From: Trichomonas vaginalis G3
Taxonomy: Eukaryota; Parabasalia; Trichomonadida; Trichomonadidae
Direction of reading: 5' to 3'
DNA length: 64,000 nt
Assembly: GCF_026262505.1 (NCBI RefSeq)
Contig: NC_067207.1
Location: 13,050,082-13,114,081 of the forward strand
The notes below the pieces were generated by a model that was not told the DNA's origin, did not search any database, and was given only the letters and a program-made list of their open reading frames with translations. This document shows, one piece after another, positions 50,195-58,072 of the stretch. Numbering within the stretch: the stretch's first letter is position 1; the number at the start of each line of letters is the position of its first letter. The position numbers were made by a program, and so were the translations under genes.

Positions 50195-50251
50195 GGGGCT
50201 AGAGGGCACGAAGTGCCTGGAGGCCCCAATACCTTTTTTTTTTTTTTTTTG
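50195..50251. repeat. Right terminal repeat of Maverick copy 2
   Basis: GGGGCTAGAGGGCACGAAGT with GCCTGGAGGCCCC, then AATACC and 18 T. Mirror image of 26046-26107. The hairpin is GGGGC/GCCCC outside and GGCAC/GTGCC inside. Confidence 0.85.
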
Positions 50252-50578
50252 AAAAGGTATAAATTGGTTTCAAATAACCTAAAATTTTAAAAGTCTTAGA
50301 TATGAGAAACATAAATCAAACATAACAATGGAATCCCCAAAAATGTAAATTTTATGTTTATTCATGCACAACTTTGCTTCCAAGGTATATAAGTCTCAGG
50401 TGACATATGCGTATCAAAAAAATTCTGCTTCAAATGGATTTTTCCCCCAATCAAAATAATGGGGCTGTGAAGGATATAATTGTTTTTAGGGATGAAGAAT
50501 TTCAGTGCCTCAAATTCTTTGGTGGTGATCGGGATTTGGATTTTTAATAATTTTGAGTTCTATTGTAAAGTTAGAAAA
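50252..50578. other. Host DNA between copy 2 and the ankyrin-family gene
   Basis: No gene recognised. The frame of the next gene is open back to 50480, but without family-like sequence. Confidence 0.5.
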
Positions 50579-51016
50579 ATGAGCCAAGGTATTACCCTGA
50601 ATTTCGAATACATCGCTGCCCACATCAACGATTATATTCGAAATGAAAATTTCTTTGATACATTCGAGATAGCCGATATCAATAAAATCATGAAATGTTC
50701 AAAATTAACCACAACTCAGTATATTTCTCTTCTCAAACAATCTTCATCAACTACTGATGCCAAAAAATTATACGTTTGTACACGAAAAGCGAATGTTACT
50801 GTTCAAAACTTTGATGATGTTCTTTCAATCCTGAAATCGGTTAAAACATACATGAAATTCAATGTCTTTGATGGAGTTATTGACTTTCTAATTAGAAATG
50901 ATAAGCAAATGCGTGATTCTGCAGGGGAACTCAAAAAACTTCAAAGCCAAAAGAATTCTCGAGATATTTTAACTCAAATCGCATCACTTAAGGGTGCACA
51001 CGAGAGGATCATGTAA
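50579..51016 (+). CDS. Trichomonad ankyrin-family N-terminal domain, 145 aa
   Basis: The start at 50579 (MSQGITLNFEYIAAHINDYI) fits the family start. The helical domain (NENFFDTFEIADINKIMKCS, KLTTTQYISLLKQSSSTTDA, KKLYVCTRKANVTVQNFDDV, LKSVKTYMKFNVFDGVIDFL) resembles the N-terminal domain that precedes ankyrin repeats in a large trichomonad protein family; this is from memory of that family, not a search. The protein stops without any ankyrin repeat, so it is either a short family member or the surviving front of a longer gene. The stop is TAAA, the trichomonad polyadenylation tetranucleotide. It is the only gene in the 1.2 kb host island between two Mavericks. Confidence 0.5.
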   Translation: MSQGITLNFEYIAAHINDYIRNENFFDTFEIADINKIMKCSKLTTTQYISLLKQSSSTTDAKKLYVCTRKANVTVQNFDDVLSILKSVKTYMKFNVFDGVIDFLIRNDKQMRDSAGELKKLQSQKNSRDILTQIASLKGAHERIM

Positions 51017-51474
51017 ACTTCAGAATTTAGAACCTTATTTTTAGGCATTATCTTGGCTACCTATTTAGGCTCGAAAAGCAAAAAATACAACTTGACTCCA
51101 TTATGACCCTTTCATGGAGGTAGTTTTTATCCGCTAGTATTTTCCCTTTGAATCTCTTTCCAATTCGAAATCAAATTCAAATCTCAGTAGAAGAAAGGAA
51201 GAATCGACTTACTACGGTTGTAATACGAATAAATACATATCTTTAATTATTTTATTTACATAATAATTGTTTGAAGCTCATATTCCATCAAATTTTTAAT
51301 AAAAACATTAAAATGTTGAAAATGTTCATATATTTTAATAGGGTTTTGGCACTTTATTGAGGAATTACTACATACATAGTCGAACTGAACTTGATATTTT
51401 GAAATTTAAATTATTTATCAAAATTAAAATTTAACTTGAAATTTATAATTATTTAGTCATATTTTGCATAATTC
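51017..51474. other. Host DNA between the ankyrin-family gene and copy 3
   Basis: AT-rich; no ankyrin repeats or other gene found in any frame by eye. Confidence 0.5.
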
Positions 51475-51520
51475 AAAAAAAAGTAGTGGGGCTTCCAGGC
51501 ACTTCGTGCCCTCTAGCCCC
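51475..51520. repeat. Left terminal repeat of Maverick copy 3
   Basis: Eight A, GTAGT, then GGGGCTTCCAGGCACTTCGT and GCCCTCTAGCCCC. Nested hairpin as in the other copies. The shortest A tract of the four ends seen. Confidence 0.85.
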
Positions 51521-51573
51521 AGTCACTTTCTGTCACTTTCAGGAAAAAAACATTTTTATTATATATATATAAA

Positions 51574-52384
51574 ATGAATTTTACAAAACCACCGTTACCC
51601 TTCTTTGGAAATAAGAGTAGATGTAAAGATATTCTATTGAGAGAACTTAAGAAACTACCGAATGGCTAACATTTGTAGATTTGTTCGGTGGAAGTTTCTA
51701 TATATCCCATTTGTGCCATACTGTATTTCCTGACTCAAAGATTATATGCAATGACTTCGACAACTATATGAACCGTCTCAAAACATATACCAGACACAAA
51801 CAAATATTGAGTGAGTTGAAAGAAAAGATACCTATAGGTAAGATGGAACGTATACCATTAGATAAGAAAGATATTGTGAGAGAGTTTTGAAAAAAGCAGA
51901 ATATATAGACTGGGATAGTATATCTGCTAGACTATTATATAGTGGTGCATAAGAGTTCATGACATTGAAACACTTATGTCAAAAGTTTTATATCTTAACT
52001 ATACAAATGTTTTCAAAGAGAATAGAAAAATATATTGAGGGTATAGAGTTTGTGAGATGTCATTGGACAGAGTTGTATGAAAAATTTAAAGACAAGGAAA
52101 ATGTTTTCTTTATAGTAGACCCGCCGTTCTATAACACATACGATTTTCAATACAAGTAGACTGGACTTTGAGAGACTCTTTAGAAACTTTAGACGTTTAC
52201 ATAACCATCCATGCTTTTACTTTACATCCGATAAAAGTGGTTTGGAAACCGTTATGAGATGGTTAGAGGACATACATGACTATGAGTTTAGATATACAAG
52301 ATAGAATAGAGAGAGGTCCTATAAACCGGAGAAAGTGTTCATAACAAAGAAATTTTACTAGTAAGTAAATGTGGTTTGAAATAG
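51574..52384 (+). pseudogene. Adenine methylase (copy 3), broken
   Basis: Same gene as 49324-50142; FFGNKS and FFIVDPPFYNTYDF are still readable. Broken, with several breaks, which contrasts with the intact-looking genes further in. Confidence 0.75.
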
Positions 52385-52500
52385 GACTACTTGTTTTAGG
52401 TTTTTTCCATTGTGTCATTTATTTATTTGACGTGGCAGAAAAGTACAGAGAATATGAAGATGAACCAATGCCTGCAAATGTCCAGTATATGTACTCGTAA
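52369..52500 (+). CDS. Single-span membrane micro-protein, 43 aa (copy 3)
   Basis: Kept open although the methylase it overlaps has decayed in this copy, which argues that it is a gene in its own right. Hydrophobic residues 5-20, acidic tail. Confidence 0.55.
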   Translation: MWFEIGLLVLGFFHCVIYLFDVAEKYREYEDEPMPANVQYMYS

Positions 52501-52523
52501 GAGATATTTTTATCTAATATTAA

Positions 52524-52887
52524 ATGGACGCACAGAACTTAGCAAATGCACAGCAACCTGGACAACCAAACCCAGAGAATATTTCAAATGAAGTTTAGAA
52601 TACAAACTGCAATGGCAAACTATGGTCAAGTGCCAACAGATGTACAAATGCAAACTGCCATGTCAAATGACGCTGCGTTAGGCTTACCACCATGGTATGC
52701 AAATATGAGATGGAAAGAGTTTTATACAAACCCTGAAGTGGGATATAAACAACTCTATGCAGATGACGCGAACACAGGAGTTGACCCAGAGTATGTTTTC
52801 TACCAGAGGAGAAATAGAATGTATGAGCTCCAGTTAAAGAATGCAATGGAACTCAACAGGAAACGTAAGAGACTAGGCGGACATTAG
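52524..52887 (+). pseudogene. Small 120-aa-type protein (copy 3)
   Basis: Counterpart of 48822-49184 with the same aromatic middle and RKRKRLGGH tail. Broken in this copy. Confidence 0.6.
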
Positions 52888-52905
52888 ATTTTTACATATA
52901 GTAAA

Positions 52906-53148
52906 ATGGGTTTCTTTGGAAGAATAGGAAACTTCTTTCGAAATGTTGGAAGAGGTATATGGAATGGAATAAAATCTGTCGGAAGAGGAATTTGGAACGG
53001 AGTCAAAAATATTGGTAAAAGAGTAGGTCAGTTCGTTGGTATTATACCTAAAGACCCTGAACCAGAAGAACAAGCTCCTGTTATACAACAGCCTGAACCT
53101 GCACCACAGTCAAGTTGGCAACCAAATCCAACGCCTCAACCGTATTAA
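52906..53148 (+). CDS. Small amphipathic protein, 80 aa (copy 3)
   Basis: MGFFGRIGNFFRNVGRGIWN, then GIKSVGRGIWNGVKNIGKRV and a Pro/Gln-rich tail. Gly and Trp at regular spacing with basic residues suggest a membrane-active helix. It ends four bases from the convergent P2 gene. Looks whole. Confidence 0.6.
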   Translation: MGFFGRIGNFFRNVGRGIWNGIKSVGRGIWNGVKNIGKRVGQFVGIIPKDPEPEEQAPVIQQPEPAPQSSWQPNPTPQPY

Positions 53149-53152
53149 AAAA

Positions 53153-54001
53153 TTATATTTTTACCGTTCGATAGTAGTTGTATATGAAACTAAGTTCTAA
53201 GTAAAACGCATGGTATAATGGAACTATTCTCTTTCTTCCATCTGTAGTAAACCATACTTGAAAGTCTGAAATACTTCCACTTGGTGGTTCGTATAACTTT
53301 GTAGGTTTTTCGTAAAAGTCATTTGCCAAGCATAAAAAAGAGTTTTGTGCACCAGAAAATGAAGCATGAACTATAATAGCATCTGAGTCGAAAACATTTT
53401 CATATGTTCCATTAGGGTTTTCGACTTCATAAAAGTCCGGGTGTACTGGATATTCTGCAGGCTGATTTAACATCCTCAGAAATCTATACCATGCCAAGTT
53501 GTTATATTTTGTAGAAATATAAACGTTTTCTCCAAGGTCTTCTATTCTATTGATTTTAACAGTTGCATTTTTCCTGTCATAAACAATATCGAGATGGTAC
53601 TCTCCCTCGTCAATGTTAAACTGGTTTGCATATTCGAGATAGATATCGTTTATTTTTTCTTGAAAAGCTTGAAGAGTTGTTTCTAAGTTTACAAGCAAAT
53701 TCACTTGTAAAAGTTTTCCCTGTTCAAATTTCTCATACATACGTTTTTCTTTGTTATAGTATCGAACTTCAAAACCGACCGTAAATGGGAAACCATGTAT
53801 GGCTTCTGAAATGAACTTCATTCTACGAAAGCCAATAGCTTTTGTGACGGATGGGTCTCTTAGCCATCTTAACGGGTAGTCAAAACGATAGCCTTCATGC
53901 TTTACGGTCTCTGTCTCAAACTTTTGACCGACATTCGTAAAAAGTTCATCTAATGGTTTAGTTGTAGCAACTCTAGAAGTTTCCTTTTCTATTGGAAGCA
54001 T
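53153..54001 (-). CDS. Maverick paralogue P2, 282 aa (copy 3)
   Basis: Same protein as 47709-48557 with about four differences. Divergent from the fibre gene over an 18-bp gap. Looks whole. Confidence 0.65.
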   Translation of the reverse strand: MLPIEKETSRVATTKPLDELFTNVGQKFETETVKHEGYRFDYPLRWLRDPSVTKAIGFRRMKFISEAIHGFPFTVGFEVRYYNKEKRMYEKFEQGKLLQVNLLVNLETTLQAFQEKINDIYLEYANQFNIDEGEYHLDIVYDRKNATVKINRIEDLGENVYISTKYNNLAWYRFLRMLNQPAEYPVHPDFYEVENPNGTYENVFDSDAIIVHASFSGAQNSFLCLANDFYEKPTKLYEPPSGSISDFQVWFTTDGRKRIVPLYHAFYLELSFIYNYYRTVKI

Positions 54002-54019
54002 ATTTTATCTAGAATAAAA

Positions 54020-55891
54020 ATGTCAAATGAAACAGCGTCTATGAGAGAAATACAACACAACCGACAACTCATTATACAAGCTCTAAATAAGAACACAACA
54101 AACTTTTCAAACTATTCTAAGATATCTGAGTCATTGAAAGAAGGAAGCTTAAAACTGACATTAAACCCAATGACAGATGAGTTTCTGTTTCAAGACAACA
54201 AGAACCATACTGTTTGTATAAATCCAACAAAAGGAACCTTAAACGAGAAACCTATAAAAGAACTTCTTTTGAAAGCAGATGTTGACAACAAAGCTGACAA
54301 AGAGTATGTAGACGATGCAATAGCAAAAGAAGAAGAAAGAGCAGATGCAACATATGCAACGAAAGAACATACTCATCCTGAACTAGCGGACAAAACATAT
54401 GTTGACAATAAAATGTCAAGTGAAGTGACAAGAGCTGACAAAGAATATTCTAAAAAGACTCATACACATTCTATATCTGATATTACAAACTTACAAGAAA
54501 CCTTAGAGACAAAAGCAGATAAAACATATGTTGACGATGAGTTAGCATGTGTGGCTAGTGCGTTAGTGAAGAAGGCAGATAAGGAATATGTGGATGAAAA
54601 AGACAATGAAATTAAAGAAAGGGTTGAATGGTATAATGAACGGACAACAAAGATTTTAAAAACTAAAGCTGATACAGGATGGGTTTCAGGGTGTTTAGAC
54701 CTTAAAGCCGACAAGAACCATACACATACCATTGCAAATATTGCAAACTTACAAGAAACCTTAAACAGGAAAAGTGACGTTGGACATACACATACATCTT
54801 CTGAAATAACAGACTTAAACGTTAGCCTTGAAAAGAAAGCAGATAAAACATATGTCAATGAAATATACCAAAGTTTAGTTGGAACAACAAAAAATATTGA
54901 AACTATGGTTGGTGACTTTTCTGTCAATGAAGAAAACAAATATTTTAGATGGGAGTTTGTACATTCCTTAAAAAATGGTATACGGTATAAACTCATTCCG
55001 AAAAATAACAATGAAATGTATGTAAGCTATAAAAAGAACGATGGTACACAAGTTAAAGTTCCATTAGACAACAACTGCTACTTAAACTTATATGGAGACG
55101 AACAAAAGAAATATTTAAGAGTTTATGAAATGGCAGATATGACATTGCCTGACCCAGCTCCAACACCATATTATTATAAGTATGGAGATGACGACAAAAC
55201 ACCGCATGTAGACCCAAAAAAGCAAACATTATATTTAGAATATTATAGATATAAAAGATATAATGCAATAGAAAAAACGAGAATAGTATACTATTATGAA
55301 GATGACAGAAATAAATATTATAGTCAAGACTTTACCTACCCTGAAAACATAAGATTATATTATAAAAAATATTCTGACACAAACCAGAAGAAACCTGAAA
55401 TAGTTGCACTATATCTTAAGTTCAAAAGAGACAATCCTATAATATCTCATATGTTTGATTTAATGAACCCAGTAGGTTCTATTTATACATCTATGGATGA
55501 AAGAGGTCCTCAAGCAATGTTTGGTGTTGGTGCATGGGAACAAATACTCGAAAGGTTTTTGTATTGTGCAAACTCTTCAAAGGAAACAGGTGGAAGCAAA
55601 AGGATATCTGTCGACAACTTGCCACCACATAGTCATTCTGGTACAACAAGTTCTAATGGAAACCATAGTCATAGGGTTTGCAAACAAGGATATAACACTG
55701 TTTCTCAGACTTCAATGCAAATTCAAGTTATGTCAAGATCTCATTTTCCAAACGACCCAGTAGACTGGAATGGAATGTGGACAGATACAACTGGAAACCA
55801 CCAACATACTTTTACAACAACATCTACAGGACGAGGTAAAAAATACATGCCACCTTACATGACAGTTTGTGCATGGTATAGAAATGCTTAG
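54020..55891 (+). CDS. Phage-type tail fibre / receptor-binding protein, 623 aa (copy 3)
   Basis: Longer than in copy 2 (458 aa). The first 110 or so residues match copy 2. The shaft (110-290) has repeated KADKTYVD units and HTHSISDITNLQETLETKAD/HTHTSSEITDLN repeats. A middle domain (about 290-470: YFRWEFVHSLKNGIRYKLIP, NDGTQVKVPLDNNCYLNLYG) is absent from copy 2. The head (about 480-623) keeps NPVGSIYTSMDERGPQAMFG and MPPYMTVCAWYRNA but has a different HSH-rich interior (LPPHSHSGTTSSNGNHSHRV). Such swapping of shaft and head modules is typical of phage fibres that change host range. Looks whole. Confidence 0.8.
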   Translation: MSNETASMREIQHNRQLIIQALNKNTTNFSNYSKISESLKEGSLKLTLNPMTDEFLFQDNKNHTVCINPTKGTLNEKPIKELLLKADVDNKADKEYVDDAIAKEEERADATYATKEHTHPELADKTYVDNKMSSEVTRADKEYSKKTHTHSISDITNLQETLETKADKTYVDDELACVASALVKKADKEYVDEKDNEIKERVEWYNERTTKILKTKADTGWVSGCLDLKADKNHTHTIANIANLQETLNRKSDVGHTHTSSEITDLNVSLEKKADKTYVNEIYQSLVGTTKNIETMVGDFSVNEENKYFRWEFVHSLKNGIRYKLIPKNNNEMYVSYKKNDGTQVKVPLDNNCYLNLYGDEQKKYLRVYEMADMTLPDPAPTPYYYKYGDDDKTPHVDPKKQTLYLEYYRYKRYNAIEKTRIVYYYEDDRNKYYSQDFTYPENIRLYYKKYSDTNQKKPEIVALYLKFKRDNPIISHMFDLMNPVGSIYTSMDERGPQAMFGVGAWEQILERFLYCANSSKETGGSKRISVDNLPPHSHSGTTSSNGNHSHRVCKQGYNTVSQTSMQIQVMSRSHFPNDPVDWNGMWTDTTGNHQHTFTTTSTGRGKKYMPPYMTVCAWYRNA

Positions 55892-56847
55892 TCGTCATGT
55901 TCCACTTCTTTAGCATATTCGTCAGGAGTTGTCTTATATTTGTTAGGAACTGTCTTTGAAAGTATACCACCTTGAACTTTGACAAGTTTGAAACGAGGTC
56001 TGACAATAGTCGTTTTATCTTCTGCTTGCAGTCTGTACATTTTGCCATGTTTGCCTAAAACTTCATAATATTCTCTTGTATACTTTCTCCTATTTTTACG
56101 AACACGAATGTGAGTACCTGTCGGGTTCCCATTGTTGTCATAGTCAATAGTATTTTCATATGGGTCGCGTTTAGGTATTTCTATTTTTACTTTGTCTCCT
56201 TTCTGAAGTTTGAAGCCTGGCATTCTTTCTTGTTTGTCTCTTTTGACTAAACTATTAAATATATAGTCTTTCTCTAAGTCAGGGTTGTTTTTCATTTCTT
56301 CGGGGGAGTGGTTTCCCAAACCTTTTTGTTTACGGCTATTGTAAATATTTAAAACTTGTCTCATCTTTGCCATGGAGAAATGTCTGTACTTGTCGTCATA
56401 TGACATTTCATCTACCTCACCACCTTGTGGTTGGTTTAAGTCTCTTAACATTTTTATACAACCGTCAATGACACCAAGAGCAGAATGGTTTTGGTCGACA
56501 ATGAAATATTGGTTTACATTTTTTGAACGCAGATAGTTTTTAATATCGTCTGATTTGAAAGAACTTTCACAGTCAGATGTCAGTTTTGTTGGATGGTATT
56601 TGTCAACGAATATTGTCAAAGCAGTTTTCACATCTAAAATATTTTTGGACCATAATGGTATGGCTTCACAGTATCTTGTGTTTTGACCGACAAATATTAG
56701 CCAGTATGGTGGTCCATCTTCTCTATACCTCGGAATGTTTTCCAAGATATCCATAAACCAAGCATTTGGTGTTGAACTAAAGATTTTTACCATGAGTGCT
56801 TTCTTTGTCGCTTTAGAAACATAGGGGTCCTTGTTTGGATTCGTCAT
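55888..56847 (-). CDS. Maverick rve-type integrase, 319 aa (copy 3)
   Basis: Core as in copy 2 with KLTSDCESSFKSDDI. Overlaps the fibre gene end by four bases and is 17 bases from the divergent pVI-like gene. Looks whole. Confidence 0.85.
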   Translation of the reverse strand: MTNPNKDPYVSKATKKALMVKIFSSTPNAWFMDILENIPRYREDGPPYWLIFVGQNTRYCEAIPLWSKNILDVKTALTIFVDKYHPTKLTSDCESSFKSDDIKNYLRSKNVNQYFIVDQNHSALGVIDGCIKMLRDLNQPQGGEVDEMSYDDKYRHFSMAKMRQVLNIYNSRKQKGLGNHSPEEMKNNPDLEKDYIFNSLVKRDKQERMPGFKLQKGDKVKIEIPKRDPYENTIDYDNNGNPTGTHIRVRKNRRKYTREYYEVLGKHGKMYRLQAEDKTTIVRPRFKLVKVQGGILSKTVPNKYKTTPDEYAKEVEHDD

Positions 56848-56864
56848 TTTTTAACCCATAAGAA

Positions 56865-57278
56865 ATGGGTTTATTTGGCGCATTAGCAGGAGTCGCATCT
56901 AGATTTTTACCCGCAGTGGGAACAATAGCCAGAGGTGTATTTGGAGTTGGAAGGAAGATTTTGAGTACATTAGGTATACTTAAAGAGAAAGCACAACCTA
57001 TTATACAAACTGTACAGAAAGGTTGGGATGTAGCACGAGATGCAGCAAATCTTATTCCAAATCCTGAAACAAGAGGAAAAGTTCAAGGATGGATGGACAA
57101 TGTAGGAAGACAAGCAGGAAACTACTATAACAAAGCAAATGACTACTATAACCAAGCAGGACACTATATGGACCAAGGTGAAAGATTCTTTAACAGAGGA
57201 TATAACCATGCACAACAGTGGGTAAACAAAACCAACCTCAACCGCCTCAAACGTGGGGAATGTAAAGTTTTTTACTGA
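56865..57278 (+). CDS. pVI-like small protein, 137 aa (copy 3)
   Basis: MGLFGALAGVASRFLPAVGT begins a Gly/Ala-rich amphipathic segment, followed by IARGVFGVGRKILSTLGILK, a helix (AQPIIQTVQKGWDVARDAAN) and Tyr/Asn repeats (NYYNKANDYYNQAGHYMDQG). Adenovirus pVI and related Maverick and virophage minor capsid proteins combine such an N-terminal membrane-active helix with helical repeats; the likeness is by build only. Confidence 0.5.
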   Translation: MGLFGALAGVASRFLPAVGTIARGVFGVGRKILSTLGILKEKAQPIIQTVQKGWDVARDAANLIPNPETRGKVQGWMDNVGRQAGNYYNKANDYYNQAGHYMDQGERFFNRGYNHAQQWVNKTNLNRLKRGECKVFY

Positions 57279-57287
57279 GATGAAATG

Positions 57288-57437
57288 AACAATACAGCAT
57301 TGAGACAAATGGGTTCAAGATGGCTTTGTCGCTTCCAGCAGTTACACAACGTGTTTGTCAAGTTCTTCCTATACCTCAGGAAGTTTTAGACCGACTTAAA
57401 AAACCTCAACAACCAGTTGAAAACAAACCAAACTAAA
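57288..57437 (+). pseudogene. 50-aa-type protein (copy 3)
   Basis: Counterpart of 44769-44921 and 4180-4332, preceded by the same TTTTTACTGAGATGAAATG sequence. Broken in this copy. Confidence 0.5.
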
Positions 57438-57455
57438 ATTTTTTACTGAGATGAA

Positions 57456-58040
57456 ATGACCGAAGAAGTTGAAACGGTAGATTTGACACCACAAACAAAA
57501 AGTTCAGAACCATTGTCAAAATCTGTCAAAGAACTTACAGATGAAGAGAAAAATTCAATAATAGAAAGTGCCAGGTCTGGAAATACAACCCCCAACTACA
57601 AAGTCACTTTTCATAGAAATGGAACGGCTAGTATCTCAAAAAAGAAACAGACTCTCACAAATAAAATATTGAAGTCTGAAGGAGCTTTCGAGACAACAGA
57701 TGGAAAAGTTTACTTCACTGACCAACAGTTCATTATAGAACATCTCATTGACTTAGAGTCGAAATATTCTAAACCTTACAACAAACACAAAAAGTTGAAA
57801 GGAAAACAAGCACAAATGGCATATGATATTTATGAAGATGTTAACGACACAACTGTTCCAGCAAGTGAGGTAAAGTCAGCAGAACCGAAAAGTGACGAAA
57901 AACCGATAGAAGAAGAAAAACCAAAAACTGAAGATAAACCAAAACCAAAGTTTAGTTTGGAAACTAAACCAAGTCAACCTTCATTAGCTGGTATGGGTTG
58001 GCGTCAAAGACTTATGGCAGCAGGTGGTTATGTTAAGTAA
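57456..58040 (+). CDS. 194 aa Lys/Glu/Pro-rich protein (copy 3)
   Basis: Near-identical to 44165-44749, with the same LAGMGWRQRLMAAGGYVK end. It precedes the polymerase gene on the same strand. Looks whole. Confidence 0.6.
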   Translation: MTEEVETVDLTPQTKSSEPLSKSVKELTDEEKNSIIESARSGNTTPNYKVTFHRNGTASISKKKQTLTNKILKSEGAFETTDGKVYFTDQQFIIEHLIDLESKYSKPYNKHKKLKGKQAQMAYDIYEDVNDTTVPASEVKSAEPKSDEKPIEEEKPKTEDKPKPKFSLETKPSQPSLAGMGWRQRLMAAGGYVK

Positions 58041-58044
58041 AGAG

Positions 58045-58072
58045 AAAAAATATATTTTTTATTTTTATAAAA
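58045..58072 (+). promoter_or_regulatory. Class A box before the polymerase gene
   Basis: AAAAAATATATTTTTTATTT then TTATAAAA directly before the ATG. Matches the block at 33258-33285 before the helicase region. Confidence 0.5.

Larger units (their letters stand above)
26046..50251. mobile_element. Maverick/Polinton copy 2, end to end, broken
   Basis: About 24.2 kb, bounded by inverted hairpin-shaped terminal repeats at 26075-26107 and 50195-50227, each with a homopolymer outside (A tract 26046-26068, T tract 50234-50251). The left half carries coiled-coil and Gln-rich genes, capsid, SF3 helicase and packaging ATPase parts. The centre carries a minisatellite and two KilA-N genes. The right half carries the inverted-repeat-flanked gene, P1, HNH, polymerase, small proteins, integrase, fibre, P2 and methylase. 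It is broken, with about fifteen to twenty breaks, most in the left half; several right-half genes look whole. No clear target duplication was found next to the homopolymers. High similarity to copy 3 suggests recent spread. Confidence 0.9.

Noticed and set aside
49324-50229. 301 aa methylase starting inside the terminal repeat
   Set aside because: The extra 29 residues are a translation of the repeat and are not shared by copy 1, whose terminal region differs.
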